Source of the DNA: Devosia sp.
GTDB lineage: Bacteria; Pseudomonadota; Alphaproteobacteria; Rhizobiales; Devosiaceae
DNA length: 64,000 nt
Direction of reading: 5' to 3'
Assembly: GCF_017744655.1 (NCBI RefSeq)
Contig: NZ_JAGIAW010000003.1
Location: forward strand, 248,001-312,000
Within the stretch, counting starts at the first letter, position 1, and each line of letters starts with the position of its first letter. The notes under the pieces are model-generated. The model searched no databases. It was not told the DNA's origin and worked only from the letters and a program-made list of their open reading frames with translations. Positions 42,771-51,909 of the stretch are shown here, piece after piece. The position numbers were made by a program, and so were the translations under genes.

Positions 42771-44194
42771 CCGCTTTCGAAACGCGTCTCTTCATCAATG
42801 GCGATTTCGTTGCCGGTCAGGGCGCGATTGAAACCGTCTTCGAACCGGCGCTGGGCACCAGACTTGCCGAAGTTACGTCGGCCAGCCCCGATCAAGTCGA
42901 TCTTGCTGTCCGTGCGGCACATAAGGCTTTTGCCGTCTGGTCCAAAACTACGCCGCGCGAACGGAGCACGGCCTTGCTGGCTATCGCGGAAAAGATCGAG
43001 GCCTCGGCCGAAACGCTTGGAACAATTGAATCGCGAAACGCCGGCAAGCCGCTGCGCTATGCGCGGGGCGGAGAAATCGGCAATGTCGTCGATGTCTTTC
43101 GTTTCTTCGCGACCGCGGTGCGCAATATGCCCGCTCCGGCGGCGGGCAATTACCGCTCTTCCAAGCGCATGAGCCTCGTGCGCCGCGACCCGATCGGGGT
43201 CATCGCCCAGATCGCGCCCTGGAACTATCCGCTGCTCATGGCCGCCTGGAAGATCGCCCCGGCGATCGCCGCGGGCAATACGGTGGTGATAAAACCCTCC
43301 GAACTCACCCCGCTGAGCCTCCTGGCCTTGGCCAGGATTTTTGCCGAAGTGCTGCCGCCGGGCGTCATCAACATCATCTGCGGCAATGGGCCCGATGTCG
43401 GCCAAAAGCTGATTTCGCATGATCTCGTGCGGATGATTTCGCTGACCGGTGACGTCCGCACCGGCCGCGCCGTATTGCAGGCCGCTGCCGGGCCGATGAT
43501 CAAGCGCACCCATCTCGAACTCGGCGGCAAGGCGCCGGTGATCGTCGCGGCCGATGCCGATCTCGACAAACTGGTCGAAACTCTTCGCGAGGCGAGCTTT
43601 TACAATGCCGGGCAGGACTGCACCGCCGCCTGCCGCATCTTTGCCGACAAAGCCATCGTCCAGCCTTTGACCGACAGGCTCCAAACCATGCTCGGCTCGC
43701 TCGTCTATGGCCGCCCCGAACGCGACGATGTCGAGTTCGGCCCCGTCATCAGCGCACGGCAGCATGAGCGCGTGGCGGGGTTCGTCGATCGCGCCAAAGG
43801 CTCTGGTGCCGATGTCATGCAGGGCCAGGCGGCGGAAGGGGATGGCTTCTTCTTCGCCCCGACGCTTGTCGCTGCCCCGATCGAGGCTGAAATCGTCCAG
43901 AAGGAAGTCTTTGGTCCCGTCGTCAGCATCACGCCTTTCGACACGCTGCAGACCGCCGTCGATTGGGCCAATGCCTCGGAATATGGCCTTGGTTCCTCGG
44001 TCTGGTCGCGCAATGCCGACGAAGCTTTGGCTCTCGCCGATGCGCTCGAATATGGCGTTACCTGGATCAATACCCATGGCGTCATGGCAACGGAAATGCC
44101 GCATGGCGGCATGAAGAATTCCGGCTATGGCTCCGATCTCTCCATGCAGTCCCTGCTCGACTACACGCAGATCCGGCACCTGATGTTCGGTTAG
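42767..44194 (+). CDS. Gamma-aminobutyraldehyde-type aldehyde dehydrogenase (PatD/PuuC role)
   Basis: A 475-residue NAD-dependent dehydrogenase. It has APWNYPLLMAAWKIAPAIAAGNTVVIKPSE near residue 149 (catalytic Asn, cofactor Lys), the general base in LELGGKAPVIV near 248 and the nucleophile in YNAGQDCTAACRI near 282. The tail HGVMATEMPHGGMKNSGYGSDLSMQSL is closest in my memory to PatD (YdcW), which oxidises gamma-aminobutyraldehyde. In this cluster it probably does the PuuC step on gamma-glutamyl-aminobutyraldehyde or serves both routes. It is convergent with the Wzz-like gene, with stops overlapping by four bases. Confidence 0.87.
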   Translation: MTAFETRLFINGDFVAGQGAIETVFEPALGTRLAEVTSASPDQVDLAVRAAHKAFAVWSKTTPRERSTALLAIAEKIEASAETLGTIESRNAGKPLRYARGGEIGNVVDVFRFFATAVRNMPAPAAGNYRSSKRMSLVRRDPIGVIAQIAPWNYPLLMAAWKIAPAIAAGNTVVIKPSELTPLSLLALARIFAEVLPPGVINIICGNGPDVGQKLISHDLVRMISLTGDVRTGRAVLQAAAGPMIKRTHLELGGKAPVIVAADADLDKLVETLREASFYNAGQDCTAACRIFADKAIVQPLTDRLQTMLGSLVYGRPERDDVEFGPVISARQHERVAGFVDRAKGSGADVMQGQAAEGDGFFFAPTLVAAPIEAEIVQKEVFGPVVSITPFDTLQTAVDWANASEYGLGSSVWSRNADEALALADALEYGVTWINTHGVMATEMPHGGMKNSGYGSDLSMQSLLDYTQIRHLMFG

Positions 44195-45921
44195 GCTGCC
44201 GCCTTGGCAAAGCCCGGAATATCGCCCGCATCCAGCGTCAGATCGGCCAGAGCCGTGAGGGGCTTGCAAGCCGCGAGATTGTCGCTGTCGAGCGTCAGGA
44301 TGACGATATCATAGAGCTCGGCCAGCGCCTGGACCAGGATGCGCACCGATTTGGCGGCGGGGTCGAACTGCGCCTGCCGGCCCCAGGGCACGAGGGCGGT
44401 TTGGTGGGAACCGCTGCCATGGACGATATCGGCAAAGGATGCGAGGCCCAGCGAGAGATCGCTGATACCGGGCGAGCGGCCGCGGCGGCGGCTCGCCGCA
44501 TCGACGAAAACCACGCGCCGGCCCTGGCCCTCATATTGCCCGAGAAGCCGCCGCACGGCCGCGCCCATGTCGCCCCGGCAGCGAATGGCGACGATATGGG
44601 CATCGCCCGGTCCATGGGTGGTCGCCTGCACCGCAGCCGGGCCTTTGGCCTCTTCGACAACCGGATCGGCCGCCAGAGGCTCGGGGAGCCACGCCGCTTC
44701 GACCGCGGTTTCGGGCGCGACCGATGTATCGAGCCAGTTATGCGCGACGTCCTCGGCCGGCTGAAGCGCGTCGACCGGCGCATAGACCGTGTCGTCCACT
44801 GGCTCCATGGCATATTCGGTCTCCACCACCTCATCCGCCGCCCTTTGCCGCGAACGCAAAAAGGCGAAAAGACCGATCTGGCCAAAAAAGGCGAGGCCGC
44901 CTGAAAGGGCCAGAACCAGGTCGGTCCGGACCGGTCGGGGCAAGGCCGTCACTTTCGGCTCCGGCCGATCGCCAATGGCGCCGGTCACGACATCAGTATC
45001 GACCGAGACCGGCGTCGTGGCAGCGATCAACTGGTCGCGCAGCCCGTCTTCGAGACGCCGCGCCGCATCCCGGTCGGCCACGACCAGCTTGGCCAATTGC
45101 TGCATGCCCGTATCGAGGTCGGCGGTAAGCTGGTCGATTTCTTCCTGCAGCACGCGCATACGCGGGTGCTGAGGCAGGAGATCGACGGCCAGTTTCTGGC
45201 GTTCGACTTCGAGCGTGGCGAGATCGTCGATCTGCCGGCCGAGGCTCGGCAGGTTCTCGGCATCGAGCGCCAGCATGGCATAATTGCCATCGGCAACCAG
45301 CGACTGGATGCGCTGTGCGCGGCTTTCAAGCCTGATCCGCTCTTCCCAGGCAAGGCTCAGCTTTTTCTGGAGAAGCTGCGTCTCCGCCTCATCGGCGGCA
45401 ATACCGGACGGAATGGCTTCCGCGGTCGATGCGGTTTGTTCCGGCTGGGCTTCGGAAAGAGCCGGCGGCAATCCCGCCAGGGTCACATAGCTTTCCGCTA
45501 TCGCCGTCACGATGGCTTTCGCCCGCGCCGGCGTTCCCGCCGTGGCCGTCAGTTCAAGATTGGCACCGTCATCGGCCGGTTGCAGGCTGAGGCGCTTGCC
45601 CAGCAGGGTGGTCGTATCGAGCACGCCGCCGCCACCCTGACGCAAATCGGCGACGATGTCGGGCGCGAGCCGGGAAACCGCATCGCCCAGATATTGCTGG
45701 TCGGTCAGTTTTTCCGCTTCCCGCGCCGGCTCGCTGCCCGCCGGCACGCGCAAGGCGAGGCTCGCCTCAAAAGTCTGCGGGCTGAATTGAATGGCGGCGA
45801 AGGCAAGGAACATCACGACGGCCGTAGCGCCCGCCATGCGCGGCAGGCGCGGCGCCAGCGCGACGAGGAACCTGCCCCCTTCGATCAGAGGCTCAGCCTG
45901 CTGCATGATTTTGTTGGTCAT
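44191..45921 (-). CDS. Wzz/GumC-type polysaccharide chain-length protein with degenerate BY-kinase domain
   Basis: A 576-residue protein from ATG 45921 behind GGAAG. It has an N-terminal helix (near residues 30-47), a periplasmic region with coiled coil (about 155-300; EERIRLESRAQRIQSLVADG, QHPRMRVLQEEIDQL) and a second helix near 335. The cytoplasmic tail from about 430 resembles tyrosine-kinase domains (IVAIRCRGDMGAAVRRLL, RRVVFVDAASRRRGRSPGISDL). The Walker A Gly-Lys-Ser/Thr is missing, and the usual Asp-x-Asp of Walker A' reads D-A-A. No tyrosine cluster ends the chain. It probably controls export or chain length without kinase activity. Confidence 0.82.
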   Translation of the reverse strand: MTNKIMQQAEPLIEGGRFLVALAPRLPRMAGATAVVMFLAFAAIQFSPQTFEASLALRVPAGSEPAREAEKLTDQQYLGDAVSRLAPDIVADLRQGGGGVLDTTTLLGKRLSLQPADDGANLELTATAGTPARAKAIVTAIAESYVTLAGLPPALSEAQPEQTASTAEAIPSGIAADEAETQLLQKKLSLAWEERIRLESRAQRIQSLVADGNYAMLALDAENLPSLGRQIDDLATLEVERQKLAVDLLPQHPRMRVLQEEIDQLTADLDTGMQQLAKLVVADRDAARRLEDGLRDQLIAATTPVSVDTDVVTGAIGDRPEPKVTALPRPVRTDLVLALSGGLAFFGQIGLFAFLRSRQRAADEVVETEYAMEPVDDTVYAPVDALQPAEDVAHNWLDTSVAPETAVEAAWLPEPLAADPVVEEAKGPAAVQATTHGPGDAHIVAIRCRGDMGAAVRRLLGQYEGQGRRVVFVDAASRRRGRSPGISDLSLGLASFADIVHGSGSHQTALVPWGRQAQFDPAAKSVRILVQALAELYDIVILTLDSDNLAACKPLTALADLTLDAGDIPGFAKAAA

Positions 45922-46006
45922 CGCCACTTCCGTTTGGAAAAGACGATGACGCAACGTGGTTAATATTCCCCAAATCTGCCCGCAAAATGCAAATCGGGCC
46001 TGGCGA

Positions 46007-47422
46007 TCAGTGGGCGTTCTGCCGCGTGCGCGGGGAGAAAATAGTCAGCAGCACGATCCAGATATCGAGCAGCACGGACCAGTTCTCGGCATAATAGAGG
46101 TCGTGCAGCGTACGCGCTTCGATCTTGTCCTGAGTGGACGTATCGCCGCGATGGCCATTGACCTGGGCCCAGCCGGTAATGCCGGGCTTGATGCGCTGGC
46201 GCTGCGCGTAAAGCTCAAATTTTTCCGACAGTTCGTCATCGTGGGAAATGGCATGCGGCCGCGGGCCGACAAGGCTCATCTCGCCGCGCAAAACATTGAT
46301 GAGCTGGGGCAATTCGTCGATGCTGGTGCGGCGGATGAAACGACCGATCGGCGTGATGCGGGGATCGTTGACCTCGGCCTGGCGCATGGCGCGGCCGCTT
46401 TCCATAACCCGCATGGAGCGGAATTTCAGGATATGGAAATTGCGGCCGTTAAAGCCGCGGCGTTCCTGGCGATAAAGCGCCGGGCCGGGGCTGGTCATAC
46501 GGATCGAGACGGCGACCGCCAGCAGCAGCGGCGAGAGCAGCAAGAGGCCAAAGCCGGCGGCGGCAATATCGAAACTGCGCTTGAGCAGATGCCCCATATC
46601 GTTGAGCGGCGCGCTGAGCACGCGCACCGAATTGACCGAGCCCAGCGGCACGATATCGACGAGATCGACCTTCGATCGCTCGAAACCGCGCGCCGGATAG
46701 AGCAGGACATTGAGCGCATAGGGGCGACACGGATCCACGATGGTCTCGATGGCCTCAAGGTCATTGAGATCGCCCACCAGCAGCACGTGCTGGCAATTCT
46801 TTTCGATGCAGCGGCGTGCAAAGGCGGCAATGGCTTCGGGCGCCGGCAATTTGCCCGACATGCCCTCGGGCAGGATGAGATCGGTGACGACCTGTCCACC
46901 CTGCTGCCAGATGCGCGGATCGGCGCGAAGCTGCGATATGGCCGTTTCGTCGCCGATGACGCCGATGCGTTCGACCTGGAACTGCCCCCGCGCCAGCATG
47001 GTGGCGATGCGGCGATAGAGATAGATGCGCAGAATGGTCAGGACGAATGGCGTGATGAACAGCCAGCCCCAGAAGGTGCGCCCCCAGATCAGGTCCCAGC
47101 GCGAGACGGCCAGCGCCACCAGAAAAGCGATGGCAGCGGCCGGGAACCAGCTCAGCACGGCATGGAGGGCATAGGGCTGACGCAGGTCGGCATAGGCCAG
47201 GAACTTGCGCGCGGCGCGTGATGCCAGGACGCCATAGATAAGGCCGGCAGTGGCCCCCACGGCCAGAACGATCAGGATGTCATGGGCATAGGAGAGCATC
47301 AGGCTCAGCCCTGCGGCCGCCACGCCTTCCACGGCTCCGACGATACCCCCCAGGGTCGCCCGGCCGGACAGCTTGAACCGCCGCCGCTGCCGTGCCTCTC
47401 GTCCTTCCAGGAGGATGCTCAT
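46007..47422 (-). CDS. Exopolysaccharide-initiating polyprenyl glycosylphosphotransferase
   Basis: A 471-residue protein of the WcaJ/PssA-like group. About four or five N-terminal helices are followed by a CoA-binding-like domain (VERIGVIGDETAISQLRADPRIW). A catalytic bacterial sugar transferase domain covers about 275-465: KRSFDIAAAGFGLLLLSPLLL, GRNFHILKFRSM, RTSIDELPQLINVLRGEMSLVGPRPH and KPGITGWAQVNG. It moves a sugar-1-phosphate, probably glucose or galactose, onto undecaprenyl phosphate to start repeat-unit assembly. It is divergent from the GT-C-like gene across a 224-base, partly AT-rich gap. Confidence 0.92.
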   Translation of the reverse strand: MSILLEGREARQRRRFKLSGRATLGGIVGAVEGVAAAGLSLMLSYAHDILIVLAVGATAGLIYGVLASRAARKFLAYADLRQPYALHAVLSWFPAAAIAFLVALAVSRWDLIWGRTFWGWLFITPFVLTILRIYLYRRIATMLARGQFQVERIGVIGDETAISQLRADPRIWQQGGQVVTDLILPEGMSGKLPAPEAIAAFARRCIEKNCQHVLLVGDLNDLEAIETIVDPCRPYALNVLLYPARGFERSKVDLVDIVPLGSVNSVRVLSAPLNDMGHLLKRSFDIAAAGFGLLLLSPLLLAVAVSIRMTSPGPALYRQERRGFNGRNFHILKFRSMRVMESGRAMRQAEVNDPRITPIGRFIRRTSIDELPQLINVLRGEMSLVGPRPHAISHDDELSEKFELYAQRQRIKPGITGWAQVNGHRGDTSTQDKIEARTLHDLYYAENWSVLLDIWIVLLTIFSPRTRQNAH

Positions 47423-47646
47423 CCCAAATCCGCCTGTCGCAAAGCACTTTTGTCCCGGCTTGCTTGTAGCACCAAACGCAGGAAAATTCAGTTCTGCCTT
47501 GGACTTGAGTTAATAGAGACAATATTACCGAACCCGTTAACTTCTCTTTCGGAATTAAGCTTTGATAAGGCCGAAACCGTTAGTGTCATCGCCGGGAAGC
47601 GGCCGAGATATCAGCCGGTCGGGCAAGCAGGGGGTAAGCGCGGTCC

Positions 47647-49332
47647 ATGGCATCTGCGGGTCTGGGGGAGACGGCACGTCGGACTGAACGGTCAGGCTTT
47701 CTGACACAGCCATTGTTCTGGCTGCTGCTTGTCCTATCCGCACTGGCGGGCCTTCTGGCGTTGCCCCTCGTCGTGCCCATCGGGCCGATGTATTGGGATA
47801 CCTATCTTTATCTCGATGCCGCGCATCGCATTGCCAGCGGACAATTGCCGAGCGTTGATTTCTCCATGCCGGTCGGTCCGCTCGGCTATTATCTCTTTGC
47901 CTGGGGACTTGAGCTTTTCCCGGCAGCGCAACCCCTCCTCCTCGCGCAATGGGCGCTCCTCGTCGTCGCGGCGCCGCTCATGGCCGTGGTGCTCTGGGAG
48001 GTTTCGCTGCGCGATCGTGCGCTGTCGCTGCTGCTGCTCGTCCCCTTCCTTGTCTTCGCCATCGCGCCGTCCAATGCGCAATTCTATCATCCGCTGCCGA
48101 GCCTTGATGGCTTTGGCATCTACAATCGTCACGTCGTGGTGCTGCTCTACGTGCTGCTGAGCGGCCTGCTGTTCCTGCGCGATGGGCGAAAACTCGCCGT
48201 GTTCTGCGCCGGCGTGATGCTGGCCTTGTTTCTCACCAAGATCACCGGCTTCCTCGTTGGAGGCCTCTTCGGCGTGATGGCGGTTCTTGCCGGGCGCCTC
48301 AAGTGGACCAATGTCCTCCTCGCCGCTGTCATCTTCGTCTTGCCCCTTCTTGTTCTCGAACTGCTGACCGGCATGGTTTCGGCCTATCTGCGCGATATCT
48401 CGACGCTCGCGGGGGACAATTCCTCGACGCTCCTGCCGCGCTTCCGCACCGTGATCACCAACAAGCTTGATGTGCTGCTGCCGGCCGCCCTTTTGGCGCT
48501 GGTGCTGCTGGTGCTCGACCGGCGCGATGGCCTCGGTCGCATCCTCGACAGCAGCTTTGTCTGGTTCTCCGTCGCCATTCTCGGCGGCATCATCTTTGAA
48601 ACCCAAAACAGCGGCAGCCAGGAGTTCATCTTCATCTGGCCCGTTCTGGCTCTTATCCTCGTCCGCACGAAAAACCTGAAGGGGTATGCCAGGACCGCCA
48701 TCCTCGTGCTGGGTGCCTTCGCCATCGTGCCGACCGTGGCGACTATCGTATCCAAGAGCGTCCGCGCCGCTGCTGCCGGCGTCACCTATGCGCAGGTCGA
48801 CGCGCCCCTGTTGAAGAATATCGGCCAGGTCTCAGCCCGCTGGGACATGATGGAGCGCGCCGAACTGATCGAGACGCACTATGCCGATTTCCGTCCCGCC
48901 TATGAGGACCTGGCGCGGCAGGATCAGTTGCCCAACTGGCAATATTTCGCCGATATCGACAATCAGATGCAGTGGGTGATGTCGGCCGAAAGCGCAGTCG
49001 AATCTCTCCTCGCGTTCGAAGCGGAAAACACCATTCGCCTAGAGAGCCTGATGACCCTCGATTTCACCGATCCGTTCCCCTGGATCCTCGATCGCCAGCC
49101 CGTGCCGCATCTACAGATCGGCGCCGATCCCTCGCGCACTCTTGGTGCACTGACGCCGGATGCCAAAGCTGCCATTGAGGCGACCGACGGCGTCCTGCGC
49201 GCCAAATGTCCGGTGACCTGGGCACGAAGGGATATCGAAGCGACCTTCGCCGAAGCGCTCACCGACCGCACCGTGGTCGCTCTCAATCCCTGCTGGGACC
49301 TGTTGCTGCGCAAGGGTATTCTGCCGTCATAG
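47647..49332 (+). CDS. GT-C-like integral membrane protein, possible polyprenyl-phosphosugar transferase
   Basis: A 561-residue protein with about 10-12 helices in the first 390 residues and a soluble C-terminal part. The first loop after helix 1 has MYWDTYLYLDAAHRIASGQLP near residue 50, in the position of the acidic metal/lipid-phosphate site of GT-C glycosyltransferases, followed by VDFSMPVGPLGYYLFAWGLE. The exact family was not recognised. It faces an operon that looks able to make a polyprenyl-phosphate pentose, which would be a natural donor for a GT-C enzyme (inference). A strong bidirectional terminator follows. Confidence 0.65.
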   Translation: MASAGLGETARRTERSGFLTQPLFWLLLVLSALAGLLALPLVVPIGPMYWDTYLYLDAAHRIASGQLPSVDFSMPVGPLGYYLFAWGLELFPAAQPLLLAQWALLVVAAPLMAVVLWEVSLRDRALSLLLLVPFLVFAIAPSNAQFYHPLPSLDGFGIYNRHVVVLLYVLLSGLLFLRDGRKLAVFCAGVMLALFLTKITGFLVGGLFGVMAVLAGRLKWTNVLLAAVIFVLPLLVLELLTGMVSAYLRDISTLAGDNSSTLLPRFRTVITNKLDVLLPAALLALVLLVLDRRDGLGRILDSSFVWFSVAILGGIIFETQNSGSQEFIFIWPVLALILVRTKNLKGYARTAILVLGAFAIVPTVATIVSKSVRAAAAGVTYAQVDAPLLKNIGQVSARWDMMERAELIETHYADFRPAYEDLARQDQLPNWQYFADIDNQMQWVMSAESAVESLLAFEAENTIRLESLMTLDFTDPFPWILDRQPVPHLQIGADPSRTLGALTPDAKAAIEATDGVLRAKCPVTWARRDIEATFAEALTDRTVVALNPCWDLLLRKGILPS

Positions 49333-49338
49333 CAAAGC

Positions 49339-49366
49339 AAAAGGCCGGACTTTCGTCCGGCCTTTT
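49339..49366. terminator. Bidirectional intrinsic terminator
   Basis: AAAAGGCCGGAC and GTCCGGCCTTTT form a perfect 12-bp stem with a 4-base loop (TTTC), flanked by A and T tracts, between the convergent GT-C-like and aminotransferase genes. It can end transcription from both sides. Confidence 0.9.
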
Positions 49367-49385
49367 CTTTTGGATTGAGTGTTCC

Positions 49386-50831
49386 TCAGCCCACCTGGGC
49401 CCGCACGAAGTCGGTGACGATCTTCACCACGCCGCGCGCCAAGACCTCGTCGAGCGCGGTGATGAATTCATCGACGTTTTCGCGGGTGCAGATCAGCGGC
49501 GGTTCAAGCCGGATGACGTTGCGGTTGTATTCGGTGAAGGCGACGAGCACGCCATGATCGCGCAGCAGGTGGCTGCCGATGAAGCCGGGGAGCGAGCCCT
49601 TCAACTTGTCGTCGAGCGCCGCCACGACTGGACGCAGCACCAGGGGCAGGGTCTGCGAGAAATCGTGGAATTCCAGGCCCACCATCATGCCGCGGCCACG
49701 CACATCCTTGAGGAGGGTCGGGTACTTGGCCTGCAGCTCGCGCAGCTTTTCGATCAGGTAATCGCCGGTTTCGGCGGAATTGTCGATCAGCCCCTCGTCA
49801 TAGAGCACGTTGAGCGCTTCGATTGAGGTAATGGAAGCTTCGCCGATACCGCCAAAGGTCGCCATGGCGTGGATCATGGCGGTCTTGGATGTGCCGTAGG
49901 CCTTCATGTAGACCTCGCGGCTGGCGATCATGGCGCCCATCGCCGCCTTGCCGCCACCGAGCGATTTTGCCAGTGCAGTCACATCAGGCACGACGCCATA
50001 GTGCTCGAAGGCGTAGAATTTGCCCGTACGGCCAAAACCGCACTGCACTTCGTCGGCCACCCAGAGCACGCCATACTTGTCGCAAAGGGCGCGGAGCTTG
50101 GGCCAGAACTCGGCCGGTGCCTCGATGATGCCGCCGCCGCCCTGCACGGTTTCAAGCACGATGGTGCCGATGGTCGGGTCAGACTTGAAGGCCGCTTCAA
50201 TAGCGTCGATGTCACCAAAGGGCACGCGGACGGTATTGTCGGTCAGCTTGAACTGGCCGCGATAAAGGGCGCCATCGGTGATCGAGAGCACGCCCTTGGT
50301 CTTTCCGTGGAAAGAGTTTTCCGCATAGACGATCTTTGGGCGGTTTGGACCGGCAGCCCGTTCGGCAACCTTGATGGCCGCTTCCATGGCTTCGGAACCC
50401 GAAGAGCCCAGAAACACCATGTCGAGATCGCCCGGCGAGCAGGCGGCCAGATTGGCCGCCAGCGCCGTCGCGTATTGCGAGAGGAACGCAATGGCGATTT
50501 CCTGGCGCTTTTCCTCGGCAAACTTTTTGCGCGCTTCGAGAATGCGCTTGTGGTTATGGCCAAAGGCGAGCGAACCAAAGCCGCCGAAGAAATCGAGGAT
50601 CTTTCTTCCGTTCTGGTCGAAATAGTACATGCCCTCGGCACGTTCGATTTTCACCTTGTGAAAGCCCAGGAGCTTCATGAAATGCAGCTGGCCGGGATTC
50701 ATGTGCTCGGTGAAAAGCTCGTTGATCCGTCTGATATCGAGCGCCTTGGCGTCCTCGACGGTAAGAAGGTTGGGTTTGACCGTCTTGGTTTCGCGCGCCG
50801 GGGTGTCGGACAGTTTCATCACGCTGCTCAT
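49386..50831 (-). CDS. Class III PLP-dependent aminotransferase
   Basis: A 481-residue enzyme from ATG 50831 behind GAGGAG. Class III features: ILDFFGGFGSLAFGHNH near residue 85, GSSGSEAMEAAIKVAE near 135, the SFHGKTKG stretch near 163, VLWVADEVQCGFGRTG near 240 and the PLP lysine in TALAKSLGGGKAAMG near 273. A roughly 50-residue N-terminal extension precedes the core. The family transfers amino groups to aldehydes or ketones, so the substrate cannot be read from sequence. It is last in the same-strand unit with an SDR, a DprE1-like oxidase and a UbiA-type transferase, 11 bases after the SDR gene, which points to modification of a sugar or lipid-linked sugar. Confidence 0.85.
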   Translation of the reverse strand: MSSVMKLSDTPARETKTVKPNLLTVEDAKALDIRRINELFTEHMNPGQLHFMKLLGFHKVKIERAEGMYYFDQNGRKILDFFGGFGSLAFGHNHKRILEARKKFAEEKRQEIAIAFLSQYATALAANLAACSPGDLDMVFLGSSGSEAMEAAIKVAERAAGPNRPKIVYAENSFHGKTKGVLSITDGALYRGQFKLTDNTVRVPFGDIDAIEAAFKSDPTIGTIVLETVQGGGGIIEAPAEFWPKLRALCDKYGVLWVADEVQCGFGRTGKFYAFEHYGVVPDVTALAKSLGGGKAAMGAMIASREVYMKAYGTSKTAMIHAMATFGGIGEASITSIEALNVLYDEGLIDNSAETGDYLIEKLRELQAKYPTLLKDVRGRGMMVGLEFHDFSQTLPLVLRPVVAALDDKLKGSLPGFIGSHLLRDHGVLVAFTEYNRNVIRLEPPLICTRENVDEFITALDEVLARGVVKIVTDFVRAQVG

Positions 50832-50842
50832 GGGCACTCTCC

Positions 50843-51853
50843 TCAGGCGGCTTTGGACTGGGTGACGGCGGCCGGTTCGGCGCCGTCGAGCTTCTTGCGA
50901 TATTCGGTATAGGCCGCGACCAGCATGTCCTCGTCGCGATATTGCGGCACCCAGCCCAGTTCCCGTTCGCCCTTGGAAACGTCGAGAATGCACATCTCGT
51001 CGGCGATCAGATATTGCTCGGGATCCATGATCGGCATGTTCATCAGGTCCAAGAGATCAAGCGTGCGCTTAACGGCCCAGCCCGGCGTCGGCACCAGCAG
51101 CGAGCGCGAGCCGGCATGCTTGATCAGCTTGGTGAGCAGTTCGCGCGTCGTCGGGGGATTGAGCGAGCCGAGATTATAGACCTCGTTCGGTACACCGGCT
51201 GTAAACGCGGCATGGGCCGCCGAGGCACAGTCGAACACCGAAATGAACTGATAGGGGTTCTTGCCCGAGCCGATCATCGGCACCGGCAAGTTGAGATCGA
51301 TCAGCTTGAAGAGCTTCGCCAAAATCCCGAGGCGTCCCGGCCCGATGATGAGGCGCGGACGGAAGAGGGAAATGTTCATGCCCTTTTCGCGCCATTCGGC
51401 GGCGAGCAGCTCGGTCTTGTATTTGGAGAGACCATATTCCCCGAGCGGAGCGCAGGGATGGTCCTCTTTTTGCGGCCAGGTATAGGTGTGGCCATAGACC
51501 ATGTCGGTGGTGAAATGGACCAACTGGTTCGCGCCGGCCTTGTCCATGGCGCGGATGATGTTTTCCGTGCCGTAATAGTTCACCGGGAAGAAGAAATCGT
51601 GCCGCTTGGCCCGCACCTGAATGGGCGAGAGCATCTTGGCCGAGAGATTATAGACCATGTCGTCGGGCTTGATGCCGAGCTCGCGCACGGAGACGTCGCT
51701 GGTCACATCGGTCTTGACGAATTGCACATCGCGATAGTGCGGCAGGTCCGACTTGACGATGTCGGCCACAACAACCTCGTGACCGGCATTGAGCAGACGC
51801 GGGGCCAGATGCCGGCCAACGAAGCCATCACCGCCGAAGATAATGTGTCTCAT
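50843..51853 (-). CDS. Extended SDR, NAD-dependent epimerase/dehydratase
   Basis: A 336-residue Rossmann enzyme: the dinucleotide loop GGDGFVG at residues 7-13, the catalytic Tyr140 and Lys144 in EYGLSKYK (YxxxK), and Thr in TTDMVYGH just before. The C-terminal half has RPRLIIGPGRLG and DEMCILDVSKGERELGWVPQY, typical of sugar-nucleotide epimerases and dehydratases. The substrate is unknown. Within the DprE1/UbiA-like operon it could be the reductase or epimerase acting on the keto sugar, though the mycobacterial DprE2 is a shorter classical SDR. It lies 56 bases after the EamA/SMR-type gene. Confidence 0.85.
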   Translation of the reverse strand: MRHIIFGGDGFVGRHLAPRLLNAGHEVVVADIVKSDLPHYRDVQFVKTDVTSDVSVRELGIKPDDMVYNLSAKMLSPIQVRAKRHDFFFPVNYYGTENIIRAMDKAGANQLVHFTTDMVYGHTYTWPQKEDHPCAPLGEYGLSKYKTELLAAEWREKGMNISLFRPRLIIGPGRLGILAKLFKLIDLNLPVPMIGSGKNPYQFISVFDCASAAHAAFTAGVPNEVYNLGSLNPPTTRELLTKLIKHAGSRSLLVPTPGWAVKRTLDLLDLMNMPIMDPEQYLIADEMCILDVSKGERELGWVPQYRDEDMLVAAYTEYRKKLDGAEPAAVTQSKAA

Positions 51854-51909
51854 GTTTCGTTCCGCCCTATCTGTGAAAACTGTTGTTGTTTGCTTGGATC
51901 ATCTGGCGA

